Shown in pieces: positions 7,907-16,125 of a DNA stretch of 64,000 nucleotides (its first letter is position 1; every line of letters begins with the position of its first letter). A model generated the notes under the pieces. It saw nothing but the letters and a program-made list of their open reading frames with translations, did no database searches and had not been told where the DNA came from. A program made the position numbers and the translations under genes. Origin of the DNA: Bradyrhizobium guangxiense (lineage in GTDB: Bacteria; Pseudomonadota; Alphaproteobacteria; Rhizobiales; Xanthobacteraceae); assembly GCF_004114915.1 (NCBI RefSeq), contig NZ_CP022219.1:6230501-6294500 (forward strand), read 5' to 3'.

Positions 7907-8013
7907 CTAGAGCATTTTCGGTTCTGATTGAATCAGAACCGAAGCTCTAGTTTCTTGTTTTGACGCGTTTTCTTCACGCGAACCGGTGTCCACTTCGCTC
8001 GAAAACGCTCTAG
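7907..8013. repeat. Intergenic palindromic repeat (CTAGAGC...GCTCTAG type)
   Basis: CTAGAGC at 7907-7913 and GCTCTAG at 8007-8013 bracket the element. It contains a perfect 23-base palindrome (arms CGGTTCTGATT and AATCAGAACCG, 7919-7941) and a second part with the GACGCGTTTTCTTCACGCG motif. This sequence recurs between genes in Bradyrhizobium and related rhizobia (from memory). It fills much of the 239-bp LysR/MFS divergent gap. Confidence 0.8.
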
Positions 8014-8031
8014 CGCAGCCCGAGGAAACCA

Positions 8032-9273
8032 GTGCCGCCCGAACAGCCGTCGATCGAAAGTTCCTATTCCTGGATTCGCCTCGCCGTCTCCATCGCACTC
8101 AGCACATTGGGCTGCGTCGGCATGTGGTCGCTGGTGGTGGCATTGCCGGCGGTGCAGGCCGATTTCAATGCGCCCCGCGCCGAGGCGACCCTGCCCTACA
8201 CGCTCGCCATCGTCGGCTTCATGATCGGCGGCATCATCGTCGGCCGCCTGGCGGATCGCTTCGGCATCCTGCCGCCGCTCGCCGGCGGCACCATCCTGAT
8301 GAGCCTCGGTTACGTTCTCACCGCCTTCGCGCCGAGCCTTTCGGTGTTCGCGATGATCTCAGGTGTCACGATCGGCCTCGGCGGCGCCGCCAGCTTCGCG
8401 CCTTTGGTGGCCGACGTCTCGCTGTGGTTCGACAGGCACCGCGGCCTCGCCATCTCCCTGGCGACGGCCGGCAGCTCCCTGGCCGGCGTGGTCTGGCCAC
8501 CCGTCGTCCAGCACGCCATCGCCGCGCACGGCTGGCGGCAGACCCATATCGGCATCGGCCTGTTCTGTCTGGCGACGATGCTGCCGCTCTCGCTGGTGCT
8601 GCTGCGCCGGCCCGTCGCCCACACGGCCGCGCGCGACGCGGCGAGCGGCGGCAACACGATGCAGTCGATCGGCCTGTCCCCTTCGGTCACCCAGGGCCTG
8701 CTGGCCTTGGCCGGCATCTGCTGCTGCATCGCCATGGCGATGCCGCAGGTCCATCTGGTGGCCTATTGCGGCGACCTCGGCTATGGAACGGCGCGCGGCG
8801 CCGAGATGCTGGCTGTCATGCTCGGCTTCGGTGTGGCGAGCCGTTTTGTCTTCGGCTGGCTGTTGAACCGCATCGGCGGCCTGCCGACGCTGCTGCTGGG
8901 CTCGGCGATGCAGGCCACGGCACTCGCGCTTTATCTGCCGTTCAACGGGCTGGTCTCGCTTTACGTCGTGTCCGCCATCTTCGGCCTGGCGCAGGGCGGC
9001 ATCGTGCCGAGCTATGCCGTGATCATTCGCGAGCTGTTCCCGGCACAGGAAGCCGGCTTTCGCATCAGCCTCGCCATCTCGGTCACGCTGGTCGGCATGG
9101 CGCTGGGCAGCTGGATGGCCGGCGCGATCTACGATTGGACGGGCTCTTACGCTTCGGCGCTGGTCAACGGCATCGCCTGGAATGTCGTGAACATGGCGAT
9201 CGCGACCTGGCTGCTGCAGCGCCAGCGCCGACATGTCGTCGGCGCCTGCGTGGCGGGGGCAGCGCCCGGTTGA
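8032..9273 (+). CDS. MFS transporter
   Basis: A 413-residue major facilitator with twelve predicted membrane segments. The family loop motif between TM2 and TM3 is visible (GRLADRFG, about residues 71-78), and the central cytoplasmic loop lies near residues 195-215. It starts at GTG 8032 with GAGGA six bases upstream. The overall pattern resembles oxalate/formate-antiporter-like or monocarboxylate MFS carriers; the substrate cannot be read from the sequence. The divergent LysR gene may control it. Immediately downstream lies a decayed alcohol dehydrogenase on the opposite strand. Confidence 0.85.
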   Translation: MPPEQPSIESSYSWIRLAVSIALSTLGCVGMWSLVVALPAVQADFNAPRAEATLPYTLAIVGFMIGGIIVGRLADRFGILPPLAGGTILMSLGYVLTAFAPSLSVFAMISGVTIGLGGAASFAPLVADVSLWFDRHRGLAISLATAGSSLAGVVWPPVVQHAIAAHGWRQTHIGIGLFCLATMLPLSLVLLRRPVAHTAARDAASGGNTMQSIGLSPSVTQGLLALAGICCCIAMAMPQVHLVAYCGDLGYGTARGAEMLAVMLGFGVASRFVFGWLLNRIGGLPTLLLGSAMQATALALYLPFNGLVSLYVVSAIFGLAQGGIVPSYAVIIRELFPAQEAGFRISLAISVTLVGMALGSWMAGAIYDWTGSYASALVNGIAWNVVNMAIATWLLQRQRRHVVGACVAGAAPG

Positions 9274-9304
9274 AGTTGCATCGTCGCCGGCCCTGCCACA
9301 GCGC

Positions 9305-9585
9305 TCAGCTGATGTTGAGCAGGATTCGTTCCGACGTACCGCTGCGCATCAGGTCCAGCGCGTCGTTGACGTCGTCGAGCGCGAACTGGTGGGGTGACGA
9401 TGCCGCGGTAACTGACCTTGCCGGCATCGCTGAGCCGAACGAGACGCGGGATGTCGCGCGCCGGCTGGCATTGTCCGCCTTCCGAGCCCTTCAGCACCTT
9501 CTCGAAGTGAAGCGGCTGCGTGTAGATTTCGGCCTTCTCGCGGGGCACGCCGACGAGGATGCAGCGGCCCTTCTTCGCCGTGAAG
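9305..9585 (-). pseudogene. Remnant of zinc-type alcohol dehydrogenase (C-terminal fragment, frameshifted)
   Basis: On the minus strand one frame reads KKGRCILVGVP...LHFEKVLKGSEGG...DIPRLVRLSDAGK...GIVTP, typical of the C-terminal half of medium-chain zinc alcohol dehydrogenases. The next part, QFALDDVNDALDLMRSG...ILLNIS-stop, is in the neighbouring frame. An extra C in a C-run near 9392-9396 explains the shift. The N-terminal zinc and NAD-binding halves are absent. It is a decayed gene tail lying between two intact + strand genes. Confidence 0.8.
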
Positions 9586-9696
9586 CTCCTGCGGCGGCGC
9601 CGTCGGCAGCCGGCACTGGGGTCTGCCGGCGGCAGCGACACGAAGACGCATGGAACGGGACGGCGGGGCACGGCGTTCGCCGCAAGGGAGTTCATC

Positions 9697-10023
9697 ATGC
9701 CGACCAAGCCGACCATCGCCCGCATCTGGCGCGGCCGTCCCCGCCGCGACGTCGCCGACGCTTATCAGGCCTATCTGCAGGCCGAAGGCATTCCACCGCT
9801 GCTCAAGACCGCGCTCGGTGTGCAGCAATTGCGCGAGGACCGCGACGCGGAGACGTGGTTCACGACCATCTCCCATTGGGCGGACATCGAGGCCATGACG
9901 GCTTTCACCAAGGGCGAGCCGACCAAGGTCCATCATCTCGCACGCGACGCGGAATTCCTGATCGAGTTGCCGGAGCGCATTGAAATCCACCGCATTCTGA
10001 TCGACGCGCAGGGGTTGCGGTAA
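9697..10023 (+). CDS. Antibiotic biosynthesis monooxygenase-like (ABM fold) protein
   Basis: A 108-residue protein resembling the dimeric alpha-beta-barrel ABM/YgiN superfamily: an N-terminal beta strand (IARIWRG), a helix with YQAYLQAEG, then WFTTISHWADIEAMTAFTKGE, the usual strand-helix ending. Members include small monooxygenases and stress-linked proteins, so the substrate is open. ATG 9697 is chosen because AAGGGAG at 9684-9690 precedes it; the longer upstream frame runs through the dehydrogenase remnant. It stands alone on this strand. Confidence 0.7.
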   Translation: MPTKPTIARIWRGRPRRDVADAYQAYLQAEGIPPLLKTALGVQQLREDRDAETWFTTISHWADIEAMTAFTKGEPTKVHHLARDAEFLIELPERIEIHRILIDAQGLR

Positions 10024-10054
10024 GATTCTGTTCCGTGGCCGCACCCACCCATGG

Positions 10055-11080
10055 CTATTGCACCTCGATGTTCGCGTCCTTGACCAGCTTGCGCCAGCGT
10101 TCCTCCTCCTGGGCGACATAGCGGTCGAGCTGTTCCGGAGCGCTGCCGACCATGATGAGGCCTTCGTTCGCCTCGAGCTTCTTGAACGCACCGGACTGAA
10201 CCGCCTTCCCGACCGCCTGATTGAGGCGCGCGATCACCGGAACCGGCGTCTTGGCCGGGGCGTACAATCCGTACCAGGACTCGGCGGCGTAGCCGGGCAC
10301 GCCGGCCTCGGCGACGGTCGGCAGCTGCGGAAACGCTGTCGACCGCTCGGCGGATGTGACCGCCAGCGCCCGGAGCTGGCCCGCGGCGACCAGCGAGGCC
10401 GCGCTTGCCACGGTGGTGAACATCACGTCGATCTGCCCGCCCAGGAGATCGCTGATCGCAGGCGCCGCGCCCTTGTAGGGCACCGCCGTCATCTTGACCT
10501 TCGCCATCGCATTGAACAGCTCGCCTGCAAGATGGGCCGATGTGCCGGTGCCGAACGTGCCGAAATTCAATTTGCCCGGATTGGCCTTGGCCTCGGCGAT
10601 CAAATCGGAGATCGAGTTGATCTTGGACGCGGGGTTGACGACGACGATATTGAAGGATCGCGCGATCAGCGAGACCGCCGCGAAATCCTTGTGCGGATCG
10701 AACGGCAGCTTGTTGTACAGACTCGGGTTGACCGCGTGCGCGAAGGTCGCCATCAGCAGCGAATAGCCGTCGGGCTCGCTGGTGGCCACCGTCTGGGTGC
10801 CGATGATGGTCCCGGCGCCCGGCTTGTTCTCGATGATGACGGATTTGCCGAGGTCGGCCTGGATCTCCTGCGCCGTCGTTCGTGCGATGACGTCGGTGCC
10901 GCCGCCGGCTGCGAAGGGCACCACGATCTTGACGATCTTGTCGGGATATTCGGCGCGCGCCGGCGTTATTCCGAGCCCCGCGACGATCGCACAGGCCAGG
11001 ATGGCAAGGCCTTGCCAGCGCCGCAGGGTGAAAGACTTCCCGCGCGCGCTGTCGTGATTGATGATTCCGCCACTGGCCAT
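10055..11080 (-). CDS. TctC/Bug-family periplasmic substrate-binding protein
   Basis: A protein of about 341 residues with a signal peptide (basic RRW region, hydrophobic core, cleavage near PARAEYPDK) and the Bug/TctC fold: VKIVVPFAAGGGTD (the AGGGTD ligand loop), ENKPGAGT, and VPYKGAAPA in the second lobe. Such proteins bind carboxylates, often for tripartite tricarboxylate transporters, though many Bug proteins are orphans with no TctAB nearby, as here. ATG 11080 is preferred because GGAG lies six bases upstream; starts at 11092 or 11119 are possible. It is the last gene of the acyl-CoA operon, 22 bp after the synthetase. Confidence 0.9.
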   Translation of the reverse strand: MASGGIINHDSARGKSFTLRRWQGLAILACAIVAGLGITPARAEYPDKIVKIVVPFAAGGGTDVIARTTAQEIQADLGKSVIIENKPGAGTIIGTQTVATSEPDGYSLLMATFAHAVNPSLYNKLPFDPHKDFAAVSLIARSFNIVVVNPASKINSISDLIAEAKANPGKLNFGTFGTGTSAHLAGELFNAMAKVKMTAVPYKGAAPAISDLLGGQIDVMFTTVASAASLVAAGQLRALAVTSAERSTAFPQLPTVAEAGVPGYAAESWYGLYAPAKTPVPVIARLNQAVGKAVQSGAFKKLEANEGLIMVGSAPEQLDRYVAQEEERWRKLVKDANIEVQ

Positions 11081-11102
11081 CTGGAGCTCCATCCGATTCC
11101 GT

Positions 11103-13190
11103 TCAGACATTGAGAACAACCAATCCGTCTGCCGCCTTCACGCCCTGGCCCGCCGGCAGCACGAAGACCGGATTGATCTCCGCCTCCGCAAGGCGATCGC
11201 CGAGCTGCGCAACCATGTGCGAGAATGCGACGATCGCGGCTGCGAGGGCCTCGACATCGCATTTCGGCCGGCCCCGAAAACCGTCCAGCAGCGGCCAGGC
11301 GACGAGATCGCGCGCCATCGCGCGCGCCTCGGACAGGCCGAGGCCGCCATTCGGCGGAAGCAGGCGCATCGTCGTGTCCTTGAACAGTTCGGCCGCAACG
11401 CCGCCCATGCCGAGCAGGATCGCGGTTCCCAGGGAATCGCGATGCATCCCGAGAATGATTTCGACGCCGCCTGAAATCATCTCCTGAACCAGAAATCGGT
11501 CGGGTCGCTTCCCGGTCCTCGTCTCGACCTCGTCGGCCATCACCTCGGAACGGCCGCCGACGGTCTCGGCCGTCAGATTGACCGCGACGCCGCCGACGTC
11601 GCTCTTGTGCGCAATCTCGCGCGACAGAATCTTGAGTACGACCTTGCCGCCGAAGTCTCGCGCCGCCTGCCCCGCCTCGCCCGCCGTTGCGACCACCTTC
11701 TCCGCCACGACGGGAATCCCAAAGCGGGCGAACAGCGTCTTGGCCTGTGCTTCGTCGAGCGAGCCAGCGGGGAGATCGCTGATGTCGACCGCCGTCCCGG
11801 TGGGACCGGATGCCTGAACCTGCTCCGGCATTGCGGCCCGCAAAAGCCCGTCGAGCGCCGCGGCGCAGCTCTCGGCCGACGTGTAGGCCGGGACGCCGCG
11901 CCGGGTGAGGACGGAAACCACCTCGGGCGCGTAGGGACTGACATAGGCAATGACCGGCTTATCGCTGAGCGGCAGGCAGTCGTGGATGGCATCGGCCATC
12001 AGGGCCGGCGACCCCACGGCCGACGAGCCGGCAATCACTGCCAGCGCATCGTAGGAGGGACTTGCGAGCAGGATCCGGATCGCGGCACGCAGCAGATCCG
12101 GCTGCAGACCGGCCAGGGTCACGTCGATCGGATTGCGATCGAGATTGGCATGCGATCCCGACTGCAGGCTGCGCAATTGCGCGGCCGTCTCAGCGTCGGG
12201 GGCGGGGGTCGCAAAGCCGGCGACGCCGAGACTGTCGGACACGATCGTGCCGGCACCGCCGGTCGAAGTGAGGATCGCAACACGCCGGCCGGAAAGCTTC
12301 CGTCCCGCGCCAAGGGCTGCGGGAATATCGAGCAGGTCTTCGAACGTCCTGGCGCGGATCACGCCGAGCTGCCTGAACAAGGCATCGTACATGCGGTCGG
12401 AGCCGGCGAGCGCGCCGGTGTGCGAGACCGCCGCCTGGGCGCCCGCCTCCGATCGGCCGATCTTGAAGGCGACGATGGGCTTGCCGGCGCGCCCGGCCTT
12501 CAGCACCGCCTCGCGAAAGCGACGTGGATTACGGATCGCCTCGACATAGAGCGCAATGACCTTGGTTGCGTCGTCGCCGGCGAGAAAGTCGATGAAGTCG
12601 GCGAGTTCGAGATCGGCCTCGTTGCTGGTCGACACCAGCTTGGAGAGCCCGATCCCGCGGGCCGCGGCGCGCGACAGCAAAGCGCCGAGAATGCCCCCGC
12701 TTTGCGAGACCAATCCGATGGGCCCCGCCGTGAAGTCATCCATTGCCAGCGCGCCCGACGCCGACAGCACGATGTTGTCGGTGAGATTGACGAGACCGAT
12801 CGTGTTCGGCCCGAGGATCCGCATGGAGCCGGCAGCTTGCATGAGCTGCGTCTGGCGCGCGGCGCCCTCGGCCCCGGTTTCGGTGAAGCCGCTGGCGAGA
12901 ACGATCGCCGCGGCCGCGCCGCGCTCGGACAATTCACGCACCGCGACATGGGCGCGCTCGGCACCGAGCAGGACAATGCCGACGTCAGGCACGTCAGGCA
13001 GCAAGGCGATGTCGGGGTAGCAGGTGAGACCGCCGATCTCACCGACCTTCGGATTGACGGGATAGATCGCCCCCGCAAAGCCGTGCTTGCGGAGATAGGA
13101 CACCGGTCGCCCCGAGGTCTTGCTCGGGTCCGCCGATGCACCGACGACGGCGACGCTGCGCGGCCGGATCAGACGTTCGATCGCATCCAT
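11103..13190 (-). CDS. NDP-forming acyl-CoA synthetase (acetate-CoA ligase family)
   Basis: A 695-residue protein fusing the two modules of ADP-forming acyl-CoA synthetases: an N-terminal CoA-binding Rossmann domain (IRPRSVAVVGASADPSKTSG, about 8-27), succinyl-CoA-ligase-like domains with the phosphorylated His at about 257 (SHTGALAGSD), and a C-terminal ATP-grasp domain (about 470-695, VVLKILSREIAHKSDVGGV). It activates a carboxylic acid to its CoA thioester. It lies 3 bp after the PaaG-like crotonase gene and before TctC, so uptake, activation and isomerisation or hydration of one acid look linked. The acid is not identifiable from sequence. Confidence 0.9.
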   Translation of the reverse strand: MDAIERLIRPRSVAVVGASADPSKTSGRPVSYLRKHGFAGAIYPVNPKVGEIGGLTCYPDIALLPDVPDVGIVLLGAERAHVAVRELSERGAAAAIVLASGFTETGAEGAARQTQLMQAAGSMRILGPNTIGLVNLTDNIVLSASGALAMDDFTAGPIGLVSQSGGILGALLSRAAARGIGLSKLVSTSNEADLELADFIDFLAGDDATKVIALYVEAIRNPRRFREAVLKAGRAGKPIVAFKIGRSEAGAQAAVSHTGALAGSDRMYDALFRQLGVIRARTFEDLLDIPAALGAGRKLSGRRVAILTSTGGAGTIVSDSLGVAGFATPAPDAETAAQLRSLQSGSHANLDRNPIDVTLAGLQPDLLRAAIRILLASPSYDALAVIAGSSAVGSPALMADAIHDCLPLSDKPVIAYVSPYAPEVVSVLTRRGVPAYTSAESCAAALDGLLRAAMPEQVQASGPTGTAVDISDLPAGSLDEAQAKTLFARFGIPVVAEKVVATAGEAGQAARDFGGKVVLKILSREIAHKSDVGGVAVNLTAETVGGRSEVMADEVETRTGKRPDRFLVQEMISGGVEIILGMHRDSLGTAILLGMGGVAAELFKDTTMRLLPPNGGLGLSEARAMARDLVAWPLLDGFRGRPKCDVEALAAAIVAFSHMVAQLGDRLAEAEINPVFVLPAGQGVKAADGLVVLNV

Positions 13191-13193
13191 CGC

Positions 13194-13985
13194 TCAATCC
13201 TTCGAGGTGGATTGCGCGAGGAACGCCGTCACGGCGTCGCGATGCTCGACGCTGGTGTAGCAGATCGCCTGCGCCTGGCTGCCGAGATTGAAGATGTCAT
13301 GCGCGGAATGCTCGAACGTCTCGTTCAGGATCTTCTTGCTCAAGGCCAGCGCGGTGGGAGAGCCTTCAGCCAGTTCGGCCGCCCAGGCCTGCGCCGCGGC
13401 CAGGAGCTCGGCCGCGGCCACCTTGCGATCGACGATGCCGAGCGCGAGCGCTTCGTCCGCCTCGACGACGCGGCCGGTGAAGATCAGCTCCTTGGCCCTC
13501 GCAAGTCCGACCCGGCGGGGCAGGAAATACAGCCCGCCGCCGTCGGGGATCAACCCGCGCTTGATGTAGGACCAGGTGAATTTCGATCGTTCGGTGCCCA
13601 TGACGAAGTCGCAGGCCAGCGCGGTGTCGGCACCGAGCCCCGCCGCGGCGCCGTTGACGGCGGCAATCGTCGGCTTCGGCAGGCCAAGCAGCAGCGACTG
13701 CACATGGTGCACGCCCTGCTGACGGCTCCATCCGTTGAATGCGACCTCGCCCTGCGGCGCGTCGAGCCGGCGCTTCATGCCGCTGATGTCGCCGCCCGCA
13801 CAGAAGGCATTGCCGCGCCCGGTCAGCACCAGGGCCTTGATCGCCTTGTCGCGGGCCACGGTTTCGAGCGCTCCAGCGAACTCGGCACGCATCTCGTCGC
13901 TCATGGCGTTGCGCCGTTCGGGCCGGTTGAAGGCGATCGTCGCGACGTCGGCCTCGACGGAAAATTCGATGAGCTGATAGGGCAT
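13194..13985 (-). CDS. Enoyl-CoA hydratase/isomerase (PaaG-like crotonase)
   Basis: A 263-residue crotonase-fold protein. The oxyanion-hole region is present (AFCAGGDISGM, about 60-70; NGAAAGLGAD, about 111-120). The two hydratase glutamates are not conserved; instead GLIPDGGGLYFLPRRVG (about 145-160) matches PaaG-type isomerases, where the Asp in PD acts as base. It is therefore more likely an isomerase or related enzyme than a classical hydratase. ATG 13985 has an ACGGAG site just upstream. It is the first gene of the operon and divergent from the IclR-type regulator. Confidence 0.85.
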   Translation of the reverse strand: MPYQLIEFSVEADVATIAFNRPERRNAMSDEMRAEFAGALETVARDKAIKALVLTGRGNAFCAGGDISGMKRRLDAPQGEVAFNGWSRQQGVHHVQSLLLGLPKPTIAAVNGAAAGLGADTALACDFVMGTERSKFTWSYIKRGLIPDGGGLYFLPRRVGLARAKELIFTGRVVEADEALALGIVDRKVAAAELLAAAQAWAAELAEGSPTALALSKKILNETFEHSAHDIFNLGSQAQAICYTSVEHRDAVTAFLAQSTSKD

Positions 13986-14139
13986 GGCAGGCTCCGTGGT
14001 TGCAATCGGATCGATCACCGCGACGGGATGGCGGATGTCGATCTCGGGCCGTGCCGTTTCCTCGTCGGGCCCCAGCGCGGCCGGGCATTCTTCGTCCCCA
14101 TGCCTGTAGCGGCTTTCATGCGCCGCGACATCCCCTTAA

Positions 14140-14154
14140 TTCCACTGAGTGGAA
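14140..14154. promoter_or_regulatory. Perfect palindrome, probable IclR-type operator
   Basis: TTCCACT-G-AGTGGAA is a perfect inverted repeat in the gap between the crotonase operon and the IclR-family gene, 20 bp before the regulator start. IclR-family proteins commonly bind palindromes of the TTCCA...TGGAA kind, so this is the likely shared operator. Confidence 0.55.
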
Positions 14155-14173
14155 ATCGTGGCGGAGGCTGGAT

Positions 14174-14950
14174 GTGGCGCAGCTACGCAGATATGCGGGC
14201 GGGGTTGATGGCAACCGGTCGCTGGAGCGGGGCATCGAGATCCTCAGGGCGTTCCGGCCCGGCGTCGACACGCTGGGCAACGGCGAGATCGCGGAGCGAA
14301 GCGGACTACCGCGATCGACCGTCAGCCGGCTGACACGAACGCTGGTCAATTCCGGGATGCTCGACGAAGTCCGTAACCAGCGGGCCTACCGCCTTGCCGC
14401 GTCCGTCATCAGCATCGGTCACGCGATGCGGACGGGATCACCCGCGCTCAACGCGATCGGACCGATGATGCGAGCGGAATCGGCGAGACGCCGGCTCAAC
14501 GTCGGCTTAGCGACCGCGGATCGAACCATGATGGTCTATCTGGAATCGATCCGCTACAGCCCGCGCGCGGCGCTGCGCAACGTCGTCGCCGGCCAGCAGG
14601 TGCCGATGGAGCTGACATCGCTGGGCCGCGCCTATCTCGCCGGCATTGCCGAGCCCGAGCGCGAGCTGTTGCTGAAGCAGTTCAGGCGGCGCAGCGCAGC
14701 GGCCACCAAGGCGTTGCTTGCAGAAGTCAGGAGATCGATCAGCTCGGTCGAACGCGACGGCTATTGCGCCGTGTCGTGGCAGCCCGCCGTTCTCGCCGTC
14801 GCAACGCCGATCGTGCTGGAGGGGCTCCCGGTCTACGCCCTCAACATGAGCCTGCAGAATGTCGACCGGACCGACGCCCTGGCGAGCGAGATGGGCGCGT
14901 ACCTCAATGCGTTTGCGGCCAAATGCAAGGAGGTGCTAGCGGGCCGGTGA
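14174..14950 (+). CDS. IclR-family transcriptional regulator
   Basis: A 258-residue protein with an N-terminal winged helix-turn-helix (about 12-70: NRSLERGIEILRAF, NGEIAERSGLPRSTVSRL) and a C-terminal effector domain of the IclR type. GTG 14174 is chosen because GGAGG at 14163-14167 sits six bases upstream and the length then matches the family; the open frame extends further upstream without a better start. It is divergent from the acyl-CoA operon and very likely controls it, with a palindromic operator between them. Confidence 0.85.
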   Translation: MAQLRRYAGGVDGNRSLERGIEILRAFRPGVDTLGNGEIAERSGLPRSTVSRLTRTLVNSGMLDEVRNQRAYRLAASVISIGHAMRTGSPALNAIGPMMRAESARRRLNVGLATADRTMMVYLESIRYSPRAALRNVVAGQQVPMELTSLGRAYLAGIAEPERELLLKQFRRRSAAATKALLAEVRRSISSVERDGYCAVSWQPAVLAVATPIVLEGLPVYALNMSLQNVDRTDALASEMGAYLNAFAAKCKEVLAGR

Positions 14951-15090
14951 CGCTGATCGGCGCGGCGCAGGAGCTTGGCCCGCCTGACGGAAGAGGTCAC
15001 ACACGGTCCCTTACAGATTCGCCTTGGACGCGTTCTCGAATTTGAAGTTCACCATCGCCCCGGCTCCGACGCGGGTTGGAGATATCGAGT

Positions 15091-15564
15091 TTATAATTCC
15101 ATGTGGACGATCTCGATAGGCTCGCCACCAAGACCATGGGAGAAATAGCCTCTTCTTATGCTTCTGAAGCCGCACTTTCGATAGAAGCCTTCGGCATTGA
15201 TCGTCGCTTCGAGTCTTATCGGGCCGTTGTGGCCCAGCCGCGCCTGGGCGATACCGATTTCGAGCAGACGCCGGCCGATTCCGGATCCCGCGGTTTCGGG
15301 CAAGACAAACAGCCTGGTCACTTCGCCGGGTTCGGCGTCGACAAATCCGACCGCAACGCCGTTTCGCAGGCATATGGTCATTCGTCCCCTGGCGATGAGC
15401 TCCTCATAAAACGCCGGCGTGCGCTCACCCATCCAGTTCTCCAGTTGCGCCCGCGAATAGGAGGCGCCTGCGAGGCCGCGGATCGATGCCTGGGTGATGT
15501 TGAAGACCGTTGCAGCATCCTCGCGGCGAGCCGCTCTGAAGGAAAAGCCGCCATCGAGTACCAT
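15091..15564 (-). CDS. GNAT-family N-acetyltransferase
   Basis: A protein of about 157 residues with GNAT fold features: FSFRAARREDAATVFNI at the N terminus, the central VTRLFVLPETAGSGIGRRLLEIG (strand 4, then the acetyl-CoA pyrophosphate loop) and EGFYRKCGF near the end, the typical FY(x)KxGF motif. ATG 15564 begins the fold; an upstream in-frame start at 15639 would overlap the next gene's context. The acceptor substrate is unknown. It is tandem with queD on the same strand, whose stop lies about 70 bp upstream of this start. Confidence 0.85.
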   Translation of the reverse strand: MVLDGGFSFRAARREDAATVFNITQASIRGLAGASYSRAQLENWMGERTPAFYEELIARGRMTICLRNGVAVGFVDAEPGEVTRLFVLPETAGSGIGRRLLEIGIAQARLGHNGPIRLEATINAEGFYRKCGFRSIRRGYFSHGLGGEPIEIVHMEL

Positions 15565-15635
15565 GAGCGCCGGACTCCGGAAGTGCCTTGTACCCTTATC
15601 GGGTCTACAGAAGACGGTGTCGCTCGGGCTCCTCG

Positions 15636-15992
15636 TCACCGCCCCTGATATTCGGCCCAGCAGTCCGCCGTCTCATAGACGCGGACGGCCCACAGCTGTT
15701 GAAGGCTCGGCTTCAACCGGTCCCAGATCCAGATCGCGATATTCTCTGCGGTCGGGTTCTCGAGGCCTTCGACGTCGTTCAGGCAGTGGTGATCCAACGC
15801 GCCCAGGATATCGGCGAAGCTTTTTTCGATGTCGAAGAAATCCGCGACGAAGCCGGTGTGCGGATCGACCGGCCCGTCCAGCTGGACCTCGACCCGGTAG
15901 GAATGACCGTGCAGCCGGCGGCATCGGTGGGTCTCGGGCACGTTTGGCAGCCGATGCGCCGCCTCGAACTTGAACGCCTGCGATATTCTCAT
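15636..15992 (-). CDS. queD: 6-carboxytetrahydropterin synthase QueD
   Basis: A 118-residue protein of the PTPS/QueD family, which converts dihydroneopterin triphosphate to 6-carboxytetrahydropterin for queuosine tRNA modification. Zinc ligands His13, His28 and His30 (AAHRLP; LHGHSY) and the catalytic Cys24 (THRCRRLHGH) are visible, with the His-His pair in ALDHHCLND and Glu in PTAENIA. ATG 15992 has GAGGA six bases upstream; an in-frame GTG at 16004 is less likely. No other queuosine genes are in the window. Confidence 0.9.
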   Translation of the reverse strand: MRISQAFKFEAAHRLPNVPETHRCRRLHGHSYRVEVQLDGPVDPHTGFVADFFDIEKSFADILGALDHHCLNDVEGLENPTAENIAIWIWDRLKPSLQQLWAVRVYETADCWAEYQGR

Positions 15993-16073
15993 CCAGATCC
16001 TCACACGGCGCCGCCGTCCGGTCTCAGGCCGGTCTGGCGACCAGATGCTGTCTTGTCCTGACCTCCCGTCGAA

Positions 16074-16125
16074 AAATGGCGCGCCCGGAACGATTCGAAC
16101 GTCCGACCGTCAGATTCGTAGTCTG
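16074..16125. repeat. tRNA-Arg 3'-part copy (attachment-site-like direct repeat)
   Basis: Fifty-two bases match 18016-18067 with a single mismatch (G at 16109 for C at 18051). The match covers the encoded CCA, acceptor 3' strand, T arm, variable loop and part of the anticodon arm of the tRNA-Arg gene, then breaks off. It cannot form a tRNA and is the expected distal scar of site-specific integration into the tRNA 3' end. Confidence 0.85.

Noticed and set aside
11607..14333. A 908-residue open frame on the + strand
   Set aside because: It is antisense to the acyl-CoA synthetase and crotonase genes, rich in Arg/Gly/Asp as GC-rich shadow frames are, and has no recognisable domain.
16077..16125. 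A second tRNA-Arg gene
   Set aside because: Only the 3' part from CCA to the anticodon arm is present; the 5' half, D arm and acceptor 5' strand are missing.
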